From: Ruminococcus flavefaciens 007c
GTDB lineage: Bacteria; Bacillota; Clostridia; Oscillospirales; Ruminococcaceae
DNA length: 64,000 bases
Direction: 5' to 3'
NCBI RefSeq assembly: GCF_000571935.1
Contig: NZ_ATAX01000006.1
Coordinates: 106,695 to 170,694, forward strand
The notes under the pieces are model-generated. The model was not told the origin of the DNA. It was given only the letters and a program-made list of their open reading frames with translations, and did not search any database. Position numbers and translations under genes: made by a program. Numbering within the stretch: position 1 is the stretch's first letter; every line of letters begins with the position of its first letter. Shown here piece after piece: positions 27,158 through 36,386 of the stretch.

Positions 27158-28227
27158 AATATATAGTTATGGAGTGCCATGAAGGCTATGCAGTCCTGAT
27201 GGACGAGGATTCCCGTTTCGTCAAAGCTGCAAACCTCCGCTATGAAATCGGACAGACGATCACTGATCCTGTCATGATGCAGCAGGAGGAAACTGACCGA
27301 GCCAGAAAAATAACTGTTCATGTAAGCAGATTTATCGCTGTTGCAGCCTGCCTTGTGATAATGGCTTCAGCAGGATCTGTCTATTATTCGCACAACCTGA
27401 AACCGCATTCAACCGTACTAATCTCTTCAAACGCTAATATCAGAATCGAACTCAACAAAAAAGGCAAGGTGCTTCACCTCAGAAGCGACGACAATGCAGG
27501 AAAAGAGATACTCAAGGATTACGACGGAAAGGGCAAGGATATGCTCACCGTTACCAATGAGATACTTCAGATAGAAAAGGAAAAGGGCTTTATCGCCAAC
27601 GGTGATACAGTCGATCTGTATATCTCATCGGATGATTCCAAGGATTACAGCTCTTACAAAAACGATTTTGTCAACGGTATACCGGATATGAATGTAAAGG
27701 TTCACGGCATCGACGCACCTCACAATGAAGTGAAAAAGCCAGATCCCGCAAAGACCGAGCCCGCAAAGCCGGAAGCTCCCAAGCCTCCGGCCGAGGATAC
27801 AAAGCTTCCGGAGCCGCCTGCTCCTGCCGTTGCTGCTGATTCTCCCGCCCCCGATGCTCCCGCAGCTCCGCCTGCGCCTGCAAAGGACAGCGTAAAGCAG
27901 CCCGAGGTCAAGGTAACACCGCCCGCACATCCCGATCAGCCTGAGACTCCTGAGCCACCCAAGGAAAATGTAAAGCCCGGAGAGGAAAAGGCACCCGAGC
28001 CGCCGAAGCCTGCCGATGAAGCAGAGCCTCCAAAGCCCGAAGTAGCTCCTCCGAGACACGATCCTAAGATATTCCTCCGTGAAAAGCCAGAAGAAATGGT
28101 CATAAAACTGACTATATCAGATGAAATGATCATTCTTGCAGCTCCCGAGGAACCTGAATCGGCACCTGAACCCGAAAGGATCGATCCACCGCCTGTTATC
28201 CAGGAAGAAAAAACTCCCATTCCCTGA
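27154..28227 (+). CDS. rsgI: Anti-sigma-I factor RsgI-type membrane protein
   Basis: 357 residues: N-terminal cytoplasmic RsgI domain (about 1-50) that binds SigI, one membrane helix (about 58-77), a conserved extracytoplasmic segment (about 85-185, with ANIRIELNKKGKVL), then a Pro/Ala/Glu/Lys-rich stalk to the end. In Clostridium thermocellum the outer end of RsgI carries carbohydrate-binding modules that sense polysaccharide. Here no such module is seen; the outside ends in a proline-rich tail, so the signal must be sensed differently or mechanically. Confidence 0.9.
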   Translation: MKYIVMECHEGYAVLMDEDSRFVKAANLRYEIGQTITDPVMMQQEETDRARKITVHVSRFIAVAACLVIMASAGSVYYSHNLKPHSTVLISSNANIRIELNKKGKVLHLRSDDNAGKEILKDYDGKGKDMLTVTNEILQIEKEKGFIANGDTVDLYISSDDSKDYSSYKNDFVNGIPDMNVKVHGIDAPHNEVKKPDPAKTEPAKPEAPKPPAEDTKLPEPPAPAVAADSPAPDAPAAPPAPAKDSVKQPEVKVTPPAHPDQPETPEPPKENVKPGEEKAPEPPKPADEAEPPKPEVAPPRHDPKIFLREKPEEMVIKLTISDEMIILAAPEEPESAPEPERIDPPPVIQEEKTPIP

Positions 28228-28289
28228 GAAAACATGAATATATATAGATAAGCATCGTTCCATTCGGTGCTCATGAGAAAACAAGCTGA

Positions 28290-28326
28290 AGCACCTCCGG
28301 TCTGTGATCGGAGGTGCTTTGGTTTT
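28290..28326 (+). terminator. Terminator of sigI-rsgI
   Basis: Stem AGCACCTCCG (28290-28299) with CGGAGGTGCT (28309-28318), then a T-rich run. Confidence 0.8.
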
Positions 28327-28457
28327 AACTGAACCGGATAAAAAAGGATCATAATAATTTTTTCGTCCGCAGAGCTGATAGCAAAAACAGCGAATTACCG
28401 CAGTATACTAGCCAAATTCAGGATCAGAGAAAATTTTTCGGGATTTTTTTTCACATT

Positions 28458-28489
28458 ACCCCTTTTTTTATATCCCCACTCCGTAAACT
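28458..28489 (+). promoter_or_regulatory. Putative SigI-type promoter of the repeat-protein gene
   Basis: ACCCC (28458-28462) preceded by TT, 19 nt, CGTAAACT (28482-28489): the same pair of boxes as upstream of sigI. The ATG is about 80 nt further on. No TTGACA/TATAAT promoter is seen in the gap 28327-28567. Confidence 0.5.
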
Positions 28490-28567
28490 GTTAATGTAAC
28501 GCGAAACACGTTTATAAACTCCCTTCGCGGAGCATGATAAAATTTTATAAAAAAGGAGTAATTACCT

Positions 28568-29524
28568 ATGAGAAGCAAAAAGAACATCCTTGCTGCAGTA
28601 GCTGCTATGTCAGTTATGGCTTCAGCTTTAAGCCTGAACGCTTTTGCAGCTGAGAGCAACGAAGTAACAGAAGAAACAACAGCTGTTGTTGCAGCAGAAG
28701 AAGTAGCTGAGGAAGCTGCTGAGACAGAGACACCTGATCTCCTCGTTCCTCCTGTTGCTCCCGCTGAGCTTGATGACGCTGAGAAGCCCGAGCCTCCCGT
28801 TATCCTCGACGTAACAGATCTCATCGAGCAGATCCGCAGCTTTATCGAAGCTAACGACATCGAGATCCTCAACGACGTTATCATCGAGAACTGGGACAAG
28901 ATCGAGAAGGTTGACGTTCACTTCCATGCTAACGAGAAGCCCGCTAAGCCCGAGACTGACGATGCTGAGAAGCCCGTAGTTGAGGATGAGACAGAGGCAG
29001 AGGTTAACGAGGACGGCGAAGAAGTTGAGAATGCTTCAAAGCCCCTTAAGCCCGTACATCTTGAGCTCACAGATCTCTTCTTTGAGTTCCGTGACATGAT
29101 CGACCTCAGCAAGATCGACTTCATTGAAGACGACGTAAAGGAGAAGATCCTCAACGCTAAGGATGTTCACGCTGACGTTCACTTCACAAAGCCCGAGGCA
29201 CCTGCTAAGCCCGTTATCGAAGAGGGCGAAAAACCTGAGCCTCCCGCACCGCCCGTAGCTATCGAAGACGGCGAGAAGCCTGAGCCTCCCGCACCGCCCG
29301 TAGCTATCGAAGACGGCGAGAAGCCTGAGCCTCCCGCACCTCCTGTAGCTCCTGCTGACGGCGAGAAGCCCGAGCCGCCCGCTCCTCCTGTAGCTCCCGA
29401 GGCTCCTAAGGGACCTGCTCACCACGAGCACCTCGGACCTAAGGAGAGAGAAGCTCTCAAGGCTGCACAGGCTGAAGCTGAGACTGCAACCGAGGCTGTA
29501 ACTGAGGCTGAAGTAAGCGAATAA
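28568..29524 (+). CDS. Secreted acidic, proline-rich repeat protein
   Basis: 318 residues: a signal peptide ending in AFAAES (cut near residue 28), an acidic Glu/Thr/Ala-rich segment, two related helical blocks (LIEQIRSFIEAND... and LFFEFRDMIDL..., each ending in KVDVHFH or VHADVHF), then four 15-residue repeats DGEKPEPPAPPVAIE (about 218-278) and a Glu/Ala-rich tail. Composition resembles the outer stalk of RsgI. It lies directly after sigI-rsgI and shares their promoter motif, so it is the likeliest SigI target in the window. Confidence 0.75.
   Translation: MRSKKNILAAVAAMSVMASALSLNAFAAESNEVTEETTAVVAAEEVAEEAAETETPDLLVPPVAPAELDDAEKPEPPVILDVTDLIEQIRSFIEANDIEILNDVIIENWDKIEKVDVHFHANEKPAKPETDDAEKPVVEDETEAEVNEDGEEVENASKPLKPVHLELTDLFFEFRDMIDLSKIDFIEDDVKEKILNAKDVHADVHFTKPEAPAKPVIEEGEKPEPPAPPVAIEDGEKPEPPAPPVAIEDGEKPEPPAPPVAPADGEKPEPPAPPVAPEAPKGPAHHEHLGPKEREALKAAQAEAETATEAVTEAEVSE
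29222..29401 (+). repeat. Four tandem 45-bp repeats
   Basis: Four copies of a 45-bp unit encoding EGEKPEPPAPPVAIE-type 15-mers; the first three are almost identical in DNA, which suggests recent expansion. Confidence 0.9.
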
Positions 29525-29666
29525 TCGCTTATTCACATATACACTGCTCTTAACCGAAAGGTCTTTCCCCAATGAGCAGTCAGAATTCCCATCCAATCCC
29601 AATCCCCTTTTACCCCTTCTATTTCTGCATTTACGGAACGATGCAGACAGATAGGTATAATAAAAG

Positions 29667-29703
29667 GCGCCGCAGAAGCCCGTTCTTGCGGCGCTCTTTT
29701 TTT
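29667..29703 (+). terminator. Terminator of the repeat-protein gene
   Basis: Stem GCGCCGCA (29667-29674) with TGCGGCGC (29687-29694), followed by TCTTTTTTT. It sits 140 nt after the stop; the spacer between holds no gene. Confidence 0.85.
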
Positions 29704-29832
29704 GCTTTTCCACCATAGTCAACCATATGTCATCATATCCTCCTTTTCCCCTTATGCAGTTAATTGCCTATGTTTCTCCCCTGTGCTCTTTTCCCTGCTC
29801 TTGCCATTGTTTGCTCTATCTCTCATAAAATG

Positions 29833-29861
29833 TTGATTTTTCACTGAAAGTATGCTATAAT
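29833..29861 (+). promoter_or_regulatory. Promoter of the U32-like gene
   Basis: TTGATT (29833-29838), 17 nt ending in TGC, TATAAT (29856-29861). Confidence 0.8.
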
Positions 29862-29904
29862 ACTATTATCATTTCAGCCATATGGCACAATAAGGAGGAC
29901 AATC

Positions 29905-30864
29905 ATGAAGGTTAGATTTCACCTGCCCGATTTTGCAAGACTTTTCAGATTCAATGCGAATTTTCTCAATATGCTCGATAACAGCCCCGAATTCTTCCGC
30001 GAAGGAGTTGAGATAGCTTCGATATACGGAGTATTCCCCCCTTCCATCTGGAACGGCGGCAGAGTTATGCACGGTATGTGTCAGAAGGACTTTGTAAAGG
30101 GCGTTACCAATTACTTCAACGGAAGAGGCATCCCCCTCCGCTTCACCTTCACAAACCCTATGCTGGAGAAAAAACACCTCAGCGATGAATTCTGTAACAT
30201 GGTAATGCATATTGCGGATAACGGCATGAACGAATGTATCGTGGTATCTCCTATCCTTGAGGAGTACATAAGAAAGAATTACCCCGGCTTTAAGCTCACA
30301 AGCTCTACCTGCAAACGCATAACCGATCCCGAAGCGCTGAAGGCAGAGATGGAAAAGGATTACCATATAGTTGTACTTGACTATGATTTCAATAACAAAT
30401 TCGATATACTCGAAAAGATACCCCACAAGGAAAAATGCGAGATACTGGTAAACGCCTGCTGTAATCCGGAATGTCAGTACCGTTCTCTGCACTATCAGAC
30501 TATGGGTACAGAGCAGATAGCTTACGCAAACCATGTAAAGAAGTACCCAAATCTCCAGTATGACGCAAAGAAGTTTGCAGAGGCACACCCCGAGGGCGAG
30601 CCCGTATTCAACTGTAAATGCGACCTCCGCAGCCTCTACGATATACAGGGACTCAGAACACATATCACTCCCGACGACATCTGGAACAAATACGTGCCCA
30701 TGGGCTTCAATCAGTTCAAGATAGAGGGACGTACCTTTGATATTTTCAATCTCATGGAGCATTACCTCTACTATATGGTAAAGCCCGAGTATATCAACAA
30801 GGCAAGACTCACTCTGCTCAGAAATATGAGCATCAACGGTGTTATAAAAATACTCGACGAATAA
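29905..30864 (+). CDS. U32-peptidase-like TIM-barrel protein
   Basis: 319 residues without signal peptide or membrane segment. The region EILVNACCNPECQYRSLHYQ, with a Cys cluster, recalls the conserved Cys-bearing segment of U32 peptidases and UbiU/YegQ-like proteins, which bind Fe-S. The assignment is by this motif and overall pattern only. ATG 29905 follows AAGGAGG. Confidence 0.5.
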   Translation: MKVRFHLPDFARLFRFNANFLNMLDNSPEFFREGVEIASIYGVFPPSIWNGGRVMHGMCQKDFVKGVTNYFNGRGIPLRFTFTNPMLEKKHLSDEFCNMVMHIADNGMNECIVVSPILEEYIRKNYPGFKLTSSTCKRITDPEALKAEMEKDYHIVVLDYDFNNKFDILEKIPHKEKCEILVNACCNPECQYRSLHYQTMGTEQIAYANHVKKYPNLQYDAKKFAEAHPEGEPVFNCKCDLRSLYDIQGLRTHITPDDIWNKYVPMGFNQFKIEGRTFDIFNLMEHYLYYMVKPEYINKARLTLLRNMSINGVIKILDE

Positions 30865-30869
30865 TACTG

Positions 30870-30898
30870 ACGCCTCCTCAGCGGAGGCGTTTAATTTT
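30870..30898 (+). terminator. Terminator of the U32-like gene
   Basis: Stem ACGCCTCC (30870-30877) with GGAGGCGT (30883-30890), then TTAATTTT. Confidence 0.75.
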
Positions 30899-31010
30899 CT
30901 TTTGTCACATTCTGTTTTTTCTTACGTGTATATATTACAGAGCGTTGCAAATGCGCATTTGACTGCTCATGCAGGATTACTGCATACAAACAATCATCGG
31001 GAGGGATATA

Positions 31011-31565
31011 ATGACCGACGAACAGCTCAGGCATCTTCTGAAAAGCTCGCCTGAAAAGGCTCACAGGCTTATCTTTGATGAATACTACAATTATGTCTAC
31101 ACTATCGTCTTCAACCGCCTCAGAAGCTTCGCTTCCCCTGAGGATATAGATGAATGTATCAGTGATGTCTTCTCCGATATATTCATGAAATATGATCCTG
31201 ATACCTCCTATAACGGTAATATCAAAGGATTCGTGGCTGTTATTTCACAGAACCGCAGCATAGATATGTTCAGGAAGCTGAAGGCTCTTAACAGAAAAAT
31301 CTTTTCTCTCGACAGCGAGGAAGCAAATCAGATACCGTCTGAGGAAAAAGTTGACGAAACAGTAGAAAAAGCCGAATCGAGCCATGCTCTCCTTGACGCG
31401 GTAAAGGCTCTTGGGGAACCCGATTCCACCATAATCATGCAGAAGTATTACTATGGCAGAAGTTCATCAGAGATAGCAGATATAGTCAGTATGAAGCCCG
31501 ACGCGGTCAGAAAAAGGCTCAGCCGTGCCATAAAACGCCTGAGATCCCTTATTTCGGAGATTTAA
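31011..31565 (+). CDS. ECF-type RNA polymerase sigma factor
   Basis: 184 residues: sigma-2 (DEYYNYVYTIVFNRLRS, IDECISDVFSDIF and NRSIDMFRKL) and sigma-4 (YYYGRSSSEIADIVSMKPDA with VRKRLSRAIKRL). ATG 31011 has GGGAGG 6 nt upstream; the frame from 30969 lacks such a site. The next gene, 17 nt on, encodes a single-pass membrane protein that is probably its anti-sigma factor. Confidence 0.88.
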   Translation: MTDEQLRHLLKSSPEKAHRLIFDEYYNYVYTIVFNRLRSFASPEDIDECISDVFSDIFMKYDPDTSYNGNIKGFVAVISQNRSIDMFRKLKALNRKIFSLDSEEANQIPSEEKVDETVEKAESSHALLDAVKALGEPDSTIIMQKYYYGRSSSEIADIVSMKPDAVRKRLSRAIKRLRSLISEI

Positions 31566-31582
31566 AAGGAAGGTGGTCATTT

Positions 31583-33859
31583 ATGCATAAGAATAAGGAA
31601 TTTGATATTCTCAACAATGCAGGAAAAAGCATCACAGACAGATTAGAAGCTGAATTTCCTCCCCGCGATGAAAAGGAAAAGGAGAAAATATTCAGTATGA
31701 GCGAAAGAAAATTCAATATAAAAACAAACGGTCACAACTCTTTCGATGAGCATACAGTCAGCGGCGTTGAAGTTTACAAACGTCCCGTATGGCAGAGTTT
31801 TATCGGTATCGCCGCTGCCTTTGCAGTGGTAGCCGGCGGGATCACAGGCGGTGCATTTGCCATGAAACGCTTCAGGAACACTCCTGTTGCTTCAAGCGAG
31901 AGCGAGGACAATACCCAGCGCAGGATCGCTCCCTTCGGTGATTTTGCCGAACTTGATTATAAGCTCCAGAAAACAGATCCAGACAGCATACAGAAGATAA
32001 TAGTAAATGACGAGGAAAATCCAGACAGATTCATACCGCTGTATGCAGTAACGGATATTTCTCAGGAAAAACGCCAAAAGCTTGCGGATTTCTTCAACAA
32101 TTTCGATTATGATTCTGCTCCGGCCGCAAATGTCGAGTACAAATACTTTGGCACCAGTAAAGCAGAATTTGAAGATTACAAAGAAAATTCAGAGATAGAA
32201 GACGATATGCCGTCATTCCAGAGCTGCGTTGATAATGAGGTAAGACGTATATGCTTTATTGATCTGAGAGGAAAGATCGATGAGGGTGATCTGAAAAATC
32301 CGTGTGTCCTGAGCTATGACCGTTTCCGTTATACCGAGCAGGACGGTCAGCTCTTACTTGAAAAAGGCAGCTTTTCAACCATTAGCTGGATGGTAGACTA
32401 TGAATACTTCAAGAATACCATAAACGGTATACTGAACGCAGATGACGACACTGCGGATAAACCCTTGTCAAACGTTACCGACTCATTCGGAGATTTTGCT
32501 GCATATGACTTCTTCATCCCGGACGTCACCAAAGAGAAAAAGATGATCGTGAAAAAGGAAGACATTGCCTATTGGATAAATAACGGCGATGTTATCCCGC
32601 AGGATAAACGCCAGCAGATCGAAGACCTTTTCAACTGCCAGTACTGGAACAGAGTAGATTTACCGGAGAAAACAGATGTATACGCTATGGGTACGCTTTG
32701 CTTTGTTGCCTGCGATGATCAGGAATTCAGGATCATCACTCTGGATCCGACAGAAAGTATACTGATATACGATCATTTTGAATATGAAGATATTACTGAT
32801 GAAAACGGCAATGTTATCCATCAGGCAAAGAACGGCGGCAAAGATACCGTCGAAGCATATGCCCTTGAATACGAATACTTCAGGGAGAAGCTTTACGAGA
32901 TACTTGGAGACAGCTGCCCCGTAGATCTCAGTCCTGACTCACCGGACGATGATGAAGAAAAAATCGACAGCTTTACCGACCTAAGATTCTTTATCGACCG
33001 TGAATGGGGCTACGGCATCGAAGGACAGCCAGTTGATTACTCGCAGCTCGATATAAATGTAAGTTCATCGAACTCACAGGGAGAGAGAGAGGATGCAACA
33101 TTCACATACATAAGCTATAACGACATTATCTCAGTTGACAAAAAGCTGAGAATATCCGAGCTTCTCGGAAAATATGACTGGAAACCCGGTGAAATGGGTC
33201 CCGGAATTCCAAACTCCATGATATACCTGACTTCAAAGTCTGATAACGACTATATCTCTATGCGCTTCGCAAGCCTCGAATCTACAGGTCAGACACTTAT
33301 ATGTTTTGATCAGGCAGGCTTTAAAATATGGAACGATATGTATATCTTTGCAGAACCAAAGAGAAATTACAGCTTCCTTGACGAAAGCTACTACTATGTA
33401 ACAGACAATGCCGAGGTTATATCAAAACTGCTGGAGATACTGTCCGAGCCTGACCCAGAGATCTCCGCATCACTTAACTTTCCTCTTCTGAGCCCGAACT
33501 ATCCCACTGACTGTTTATTGACCTCAGATGAAGAAAGCAGTGAAAAAGTCCTTACTGAAAAGGATAAGAAGTTCGTCCGCGACCTGATATATAAAAACAG
33601 CTGGTCATTCGTAGCGATCGAGCCCAATGCCGATACGGAAGCGGATATTTCAAGAACAGGTTCGGATTATATTATGCTGAAGTCAGAAAAAAAGCCGGAT
33701 TCACCTGTGATATGTATAGAGACTATCAGCGACAAAACGTGTATCTTTGAATACACACTCAAAAAAACAGACGGAAAGTTAATACTGACAAACGGAAAAA
33801 GCTACCAATGCCATGATAATAGTATAATAGAACAGATAAAGAAGTATTTCAGCAAATGA
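31583..33859 (+). CDS. Large single-pass membrane protein, probable anti-sigma factor
   Basis: 758 residues: a charged cytoplasmic head (1-70), one membrane helix (about 71-93) and about 660 residues outside. The outer part looks like four diverged copies of a module of about 150 residues, three of them starting with a FGDFAE/FGDFAA/FTDLRF-type block and ending in IxxIL, with a middle segment of the form KRQKLADFFN / KRQQIEDLFN / KLRISELLG / KFVRDLIYK followed by an aromatic strand. No known domain is recognised. Coupling to an ECF sigma gene supports an anti-sigma or sensor role. Confidence 0.7.
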   Translation: MHKNKEFDILNNAGKSITDRLEAEFPPRDEKEKEKIFSMSERKFNIKTNGHNSFDEHTVSGVEVYKRPVWQSFIGIAAAFAVVAGGITGGAFAMKRFRNTPVASSESEDNTQRRIAPFGDFAELDYKLQKTDPDSIQKIIVNDEENPDRFIPLYAVTDISQEKRQKLADFFNNFDYDSAPAANVEYKYFGTSKAEFEDYKENSEIEDDMPSFQSCVDNEVRRICFIDLRGKIDEGDLKNPCVLSYDRFRYTEQDGQLLLEKGSFSTISWMVDYEYFKNTINGILNADDDTADKPLSNVTDSFGDFAAYDFFIPDVTKEKKMIVKKEDIAYWINNGDVIPQDKRQQIEDLFNCQYWNRVDLPEKTDVYAMGTLCFVACDDQEFRIITLDPTESILIYDHFEYEDITDENGNVIHQAKNGGKDTVEAYALEYEYFREKLYEILGDSCPVDLSPDSPDDDEEKIDSFTDLRFFIDREWGYGIEGQPVDYSQLDINVSSSNSQGEREDATFTYISYNDIISVDKKLRISELLGKYDWKPGEMGPGIPNSMIYLTSKSDNDYISMRFASLESTGQTLICFDQAGFKIWNDMYIFAEPKRNYSFLDESYYYVTDNAEVISKLLEILSEPDPEISASLNFPLLSPNYPTDCLLTSDEESSEKVLTEKDKKFVRDLIYKNSWSFVAIEPNADTEADISRTGSDYIMLKSEKKPDSPVICIETISDKTCIFEYTLKKTDGKLILTNGKSYQCHDNSIIEQIKKYFSK

Positions 33860-33866
33860 CCCCCTT

Positions 33867-33896
33867 GCCGCTCTCCCCACAGAGAGCGGCTTTTTT
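33867..33896 (+). terminator. Terminator of the ECF operon
   Basis: Stem GCCGCTCTC (33867-33875) with GAGAGCGGC (33882-33890), then six T. Confidence 0.92.
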
Positions 33897-34004
33897 CTTA
33901 TCACGTCATTCTCCAATGTAAAAAAACTGCTCCCGAAAAAGCACTTAAGGATTATTTAATAATTCTCATGCTATTATATAATCACAGAAAGGGAGGGACG
34001 GATA

Positions 34005-36371
34005 ATGTATCTGAGAATACTGAAAAAAGATCTGAAGCGTAAAAAGACCATGAACATCATACTGCTGCTCTTCGTGATACTTGCGACTATGTTCGCGGCA
34101 AGCAGCGCAAACAACATCATAACCGTCATAGGCGGTCTCGATTATTACTTCGAGAAGGCAAACATCAGCGACCACTTCGTAATTACTTTAAATAATAACG
34201 GCGACGAGATAGAAGAATTCCTGTCAAAGCAGCCCAATGTCAAGGATTTCCGCCGAGAGGATCAGCTCTTCTTCAATGACAAGGAACTGACAAAGGACGG
34301 CAAAAAACTGGCAGAATTTGCAAACGCCGCATTGCTGCTCTCCATTGACAACGGTCAGCTGAATTACTTCGATAAAAATAACGAGATACTGAAACAGGTG
34401 CCCGAGGGGGAGGCTTATTTCACGGGAAGTATCGTTCCGAAGATAGACCTTGAGAAAGGCGATGAATTCATGCTCAAGCTGGGCGATACAGAGCTCACGC
34501 TGAAATATGCGGGTATAGCAAAGGACGCTTTTCTCGGCTCGGAGATGTTCAACAATCCGCGTATAATAATCAGCAATGCGGATTATGAAAAATTCACGGG
34601 CGATGAAAAAGTCATCAAAAACAACAACGGTACGATCTACTACATAAACGGCTATGACACAAAAACTCTTGAATCAGACCTTTCAGACATTCCGGGAGCG
34701 TCATTCAACAAAGGCGTATCTCTTGTAAGGACCAGCTATGTAATGAATGCTATCGTGGCAGGACTGCTTCTTATTGTAAGCATATGCCTCATACTTGTTT
34801 CCTTCGTAGTGCTGAGGTTCACGATCAGCTTTACCATCAACGAGGAATTCCGCGAGATAGGTGTTATGAAGGCTCTCGGACTGAAAAACAGCTCCATCCG
34901 TTCCCTCTACCTTGTGAAGTATCTCGGCATTGCAGTCATCGGCGCATTTACCGGCCTTCTGCTCAGCATACCCTTCGGTCAGGCTCTTATGAAGTCCGTC
35001 AGCGATAATATGGTGCTTGGCAACGACAATATGATGCTGATAAATATTGCGTGCAGCCTTTTTGTAGTACTTATCATCCTGCTTTTCTGCTGGAGATGCA
35101 CTCACAAGATAAAGATTCTTTCCGCCATCGACGCTGTAAGAAGCGGACAGACAGGCGAGAGGTTCAGGAAAAAGGGTCTCATGCACCTCGGAAAGAGCAG
35201 ACTGGGCGCAACAGGCTTCCTTGCCTTTAACGACGTTTTCAACAGTCCCAAGCAGTTCTGTGTAATGACAGTTATATTCACGGTATGCCTGCTGCTGGTA
35301 ATGAGCCTTGCAAATTCAGCAAATACCCTTTCCAGCGGAAAGCTCCTGCCGCTGTTCGGTGTTCAGGAAAGCGAAGTCTATATCACAGATACCGAGCTGA
35401 TCGCCAAGGTAATGACGGGAGAAAAAACTTATAAGGAAATGAGCAGTGATATTGAAAACAGACTTGCCGATAACGGTATGCCCTGCAAGATAACCTCCGA
35501 AGCTCTGGTATTCCCCACTCTTGAAGCCAACGGCAAAAAGGCCTCACCAATTTTCATGTACAATAAGGATACAAAGGCGTCGGATTATACATACTCTGAG
35601 GGATATGCACCCAAATACAGCAACGAGATAGCGATCACCCCGCAGGTCGCCGAAAAGCTGGGAGTAAATATAGGCGACAAGATAAAGCTCACTTTCAACG
35701 GCAAGACCGACGAGTATATCATATCAGCATTCTTCCAGAGCATGATGCAGCTGGGCGAAACGGGCAGATTCCACGAAAGCTTTGAGGTACCCGACGAACT
35801 CATAAGCCAGGTAGTGGGCTTCCAGGTGGATTTTGACGATTCTCCCGACAAAGAAACGATAAACAGCCGCATAGAAAAAATGAAGGACATCTTCAATTCC
35901 AAATACGTTGACGACTCGGACGGCTTCGTAATGGCTTGCATAGGTGCTAACATAAAGGAAACAATCAACAGGGTAAAGCTGATGGTATTGCTCATCACAT
36001 CGGTAATAATCATTCTTATATCAATACTTATGGAGCGTTCTTTCATCTCAAAGGAAAAGCCCGAGATAGCCCTCATGAAGGCTATGGGCTTCAGTACACG
36101 CTCGGTCATCGCCCAGCACACTCTGCGCTTCGCCATAGTCGCGGCAGCAGCTTCCGTATTATCAATACTCCTTAGCACACCGGTGACAAAGCTCTGCATA
36201 GATCCCATTTTCGGCATCATGGGAGCTATCGACGGCGTGGATTACAACATAAAGCCTCTTGAGGTATACGCATTATACCCTGTTATAATAATCGCCGTGG
36301 CAATTCTGGGAGCATCTCTCACCGCTCTTTACATGAGAAGCATAAAGGCTTCGGATACAGCCGATATATAA
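34005..36371 (+). CDS. ABC transporter permease, FtsX-like
   Basis: 788 residues with two FtsX-type halves: each has an extracytoplasmic stretch after an N-terminal helix, then three helices (about 245-365 and 660-780). KALGLKNSSIRSLYLVKYLG and KAMGFSTRSVIAQHTLRF are the repeated FtsX signature. Together with the ATPase 15 nt downstream it should form a MacB/Bce-type exporter or peptide-sensing complex. SD AAAGGGAGGG precedes the ATG. Confidence 0.88.
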   Translation: MYLRILKKDLKRKKTMNIILLLFVILATMFAASSANNIITVIGGLDYYFEKANISDHFVITLNNNGDEIEEFLSKQPNVKDFRREDQLFFNDKELTKDGKKLAEFANAALLLSIDNGQLNYFDKNNEILKQVPEGEAYFTGSIVPKIDLEKGDEFMLKLGDTELTLKYAGIAKDAFLGSEMFNNPRIIISNADYEKFTGDEKVIKNNNGTIYYINGYDTKTLESDLSDIPGASFNKGVSLVRTSYVMNAIVAGLLLIVSICLILVSFVVLRFTISFTINEEFREIGVMKALGLKNSSIRSLYLVKYLGIAVIGAFTGLLLSIPFGQALMKSVSDNMVLGNDNMMLINIACSLFVVLIILLFCWRCTHKIKILSAIDAVRSGQTGERFRKKGLMHLGKSRLGATGFLAFNDVFNSPKQFCVMTVIFTVCLLLVMSLANSANTLSSGKLLPLFGVQESEVYITDTELIAKVMTGEKTYKEMSSDIENRLADNGMPCKITSEALVFPTLEANGKKASPIFMYNKDTKASDYTYSEGYAPKYSNEIAITPQVAEKLGVNIGDKIKLTFNGKTDEYIISAFFQSMMQLGETGRFHESFEVPDELISQVVGFQVDFDDSPDKETINSRIEKMKDIFNSKYVDDSDGFVMACIGANIKETINRVKLMVLLITSVIIILISILMERSFISKEKPEIALMKAMGFSTRSVIAQHTLRFAIVAAAASVLSILLSTPVTKLCIDPIFGIMGAIDGVDYNIKPLEVYALYPVIIIAVAILGASLTALYMRSIKASDTADI

Positions 36372-36386
36372 AAAGGAGATAAGGAT

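Noticed and set aside
29222..29401. CRISPR-like array
   Set aside because: The repeats are in frame, without spacers, and encode a proline-rich protein segment.
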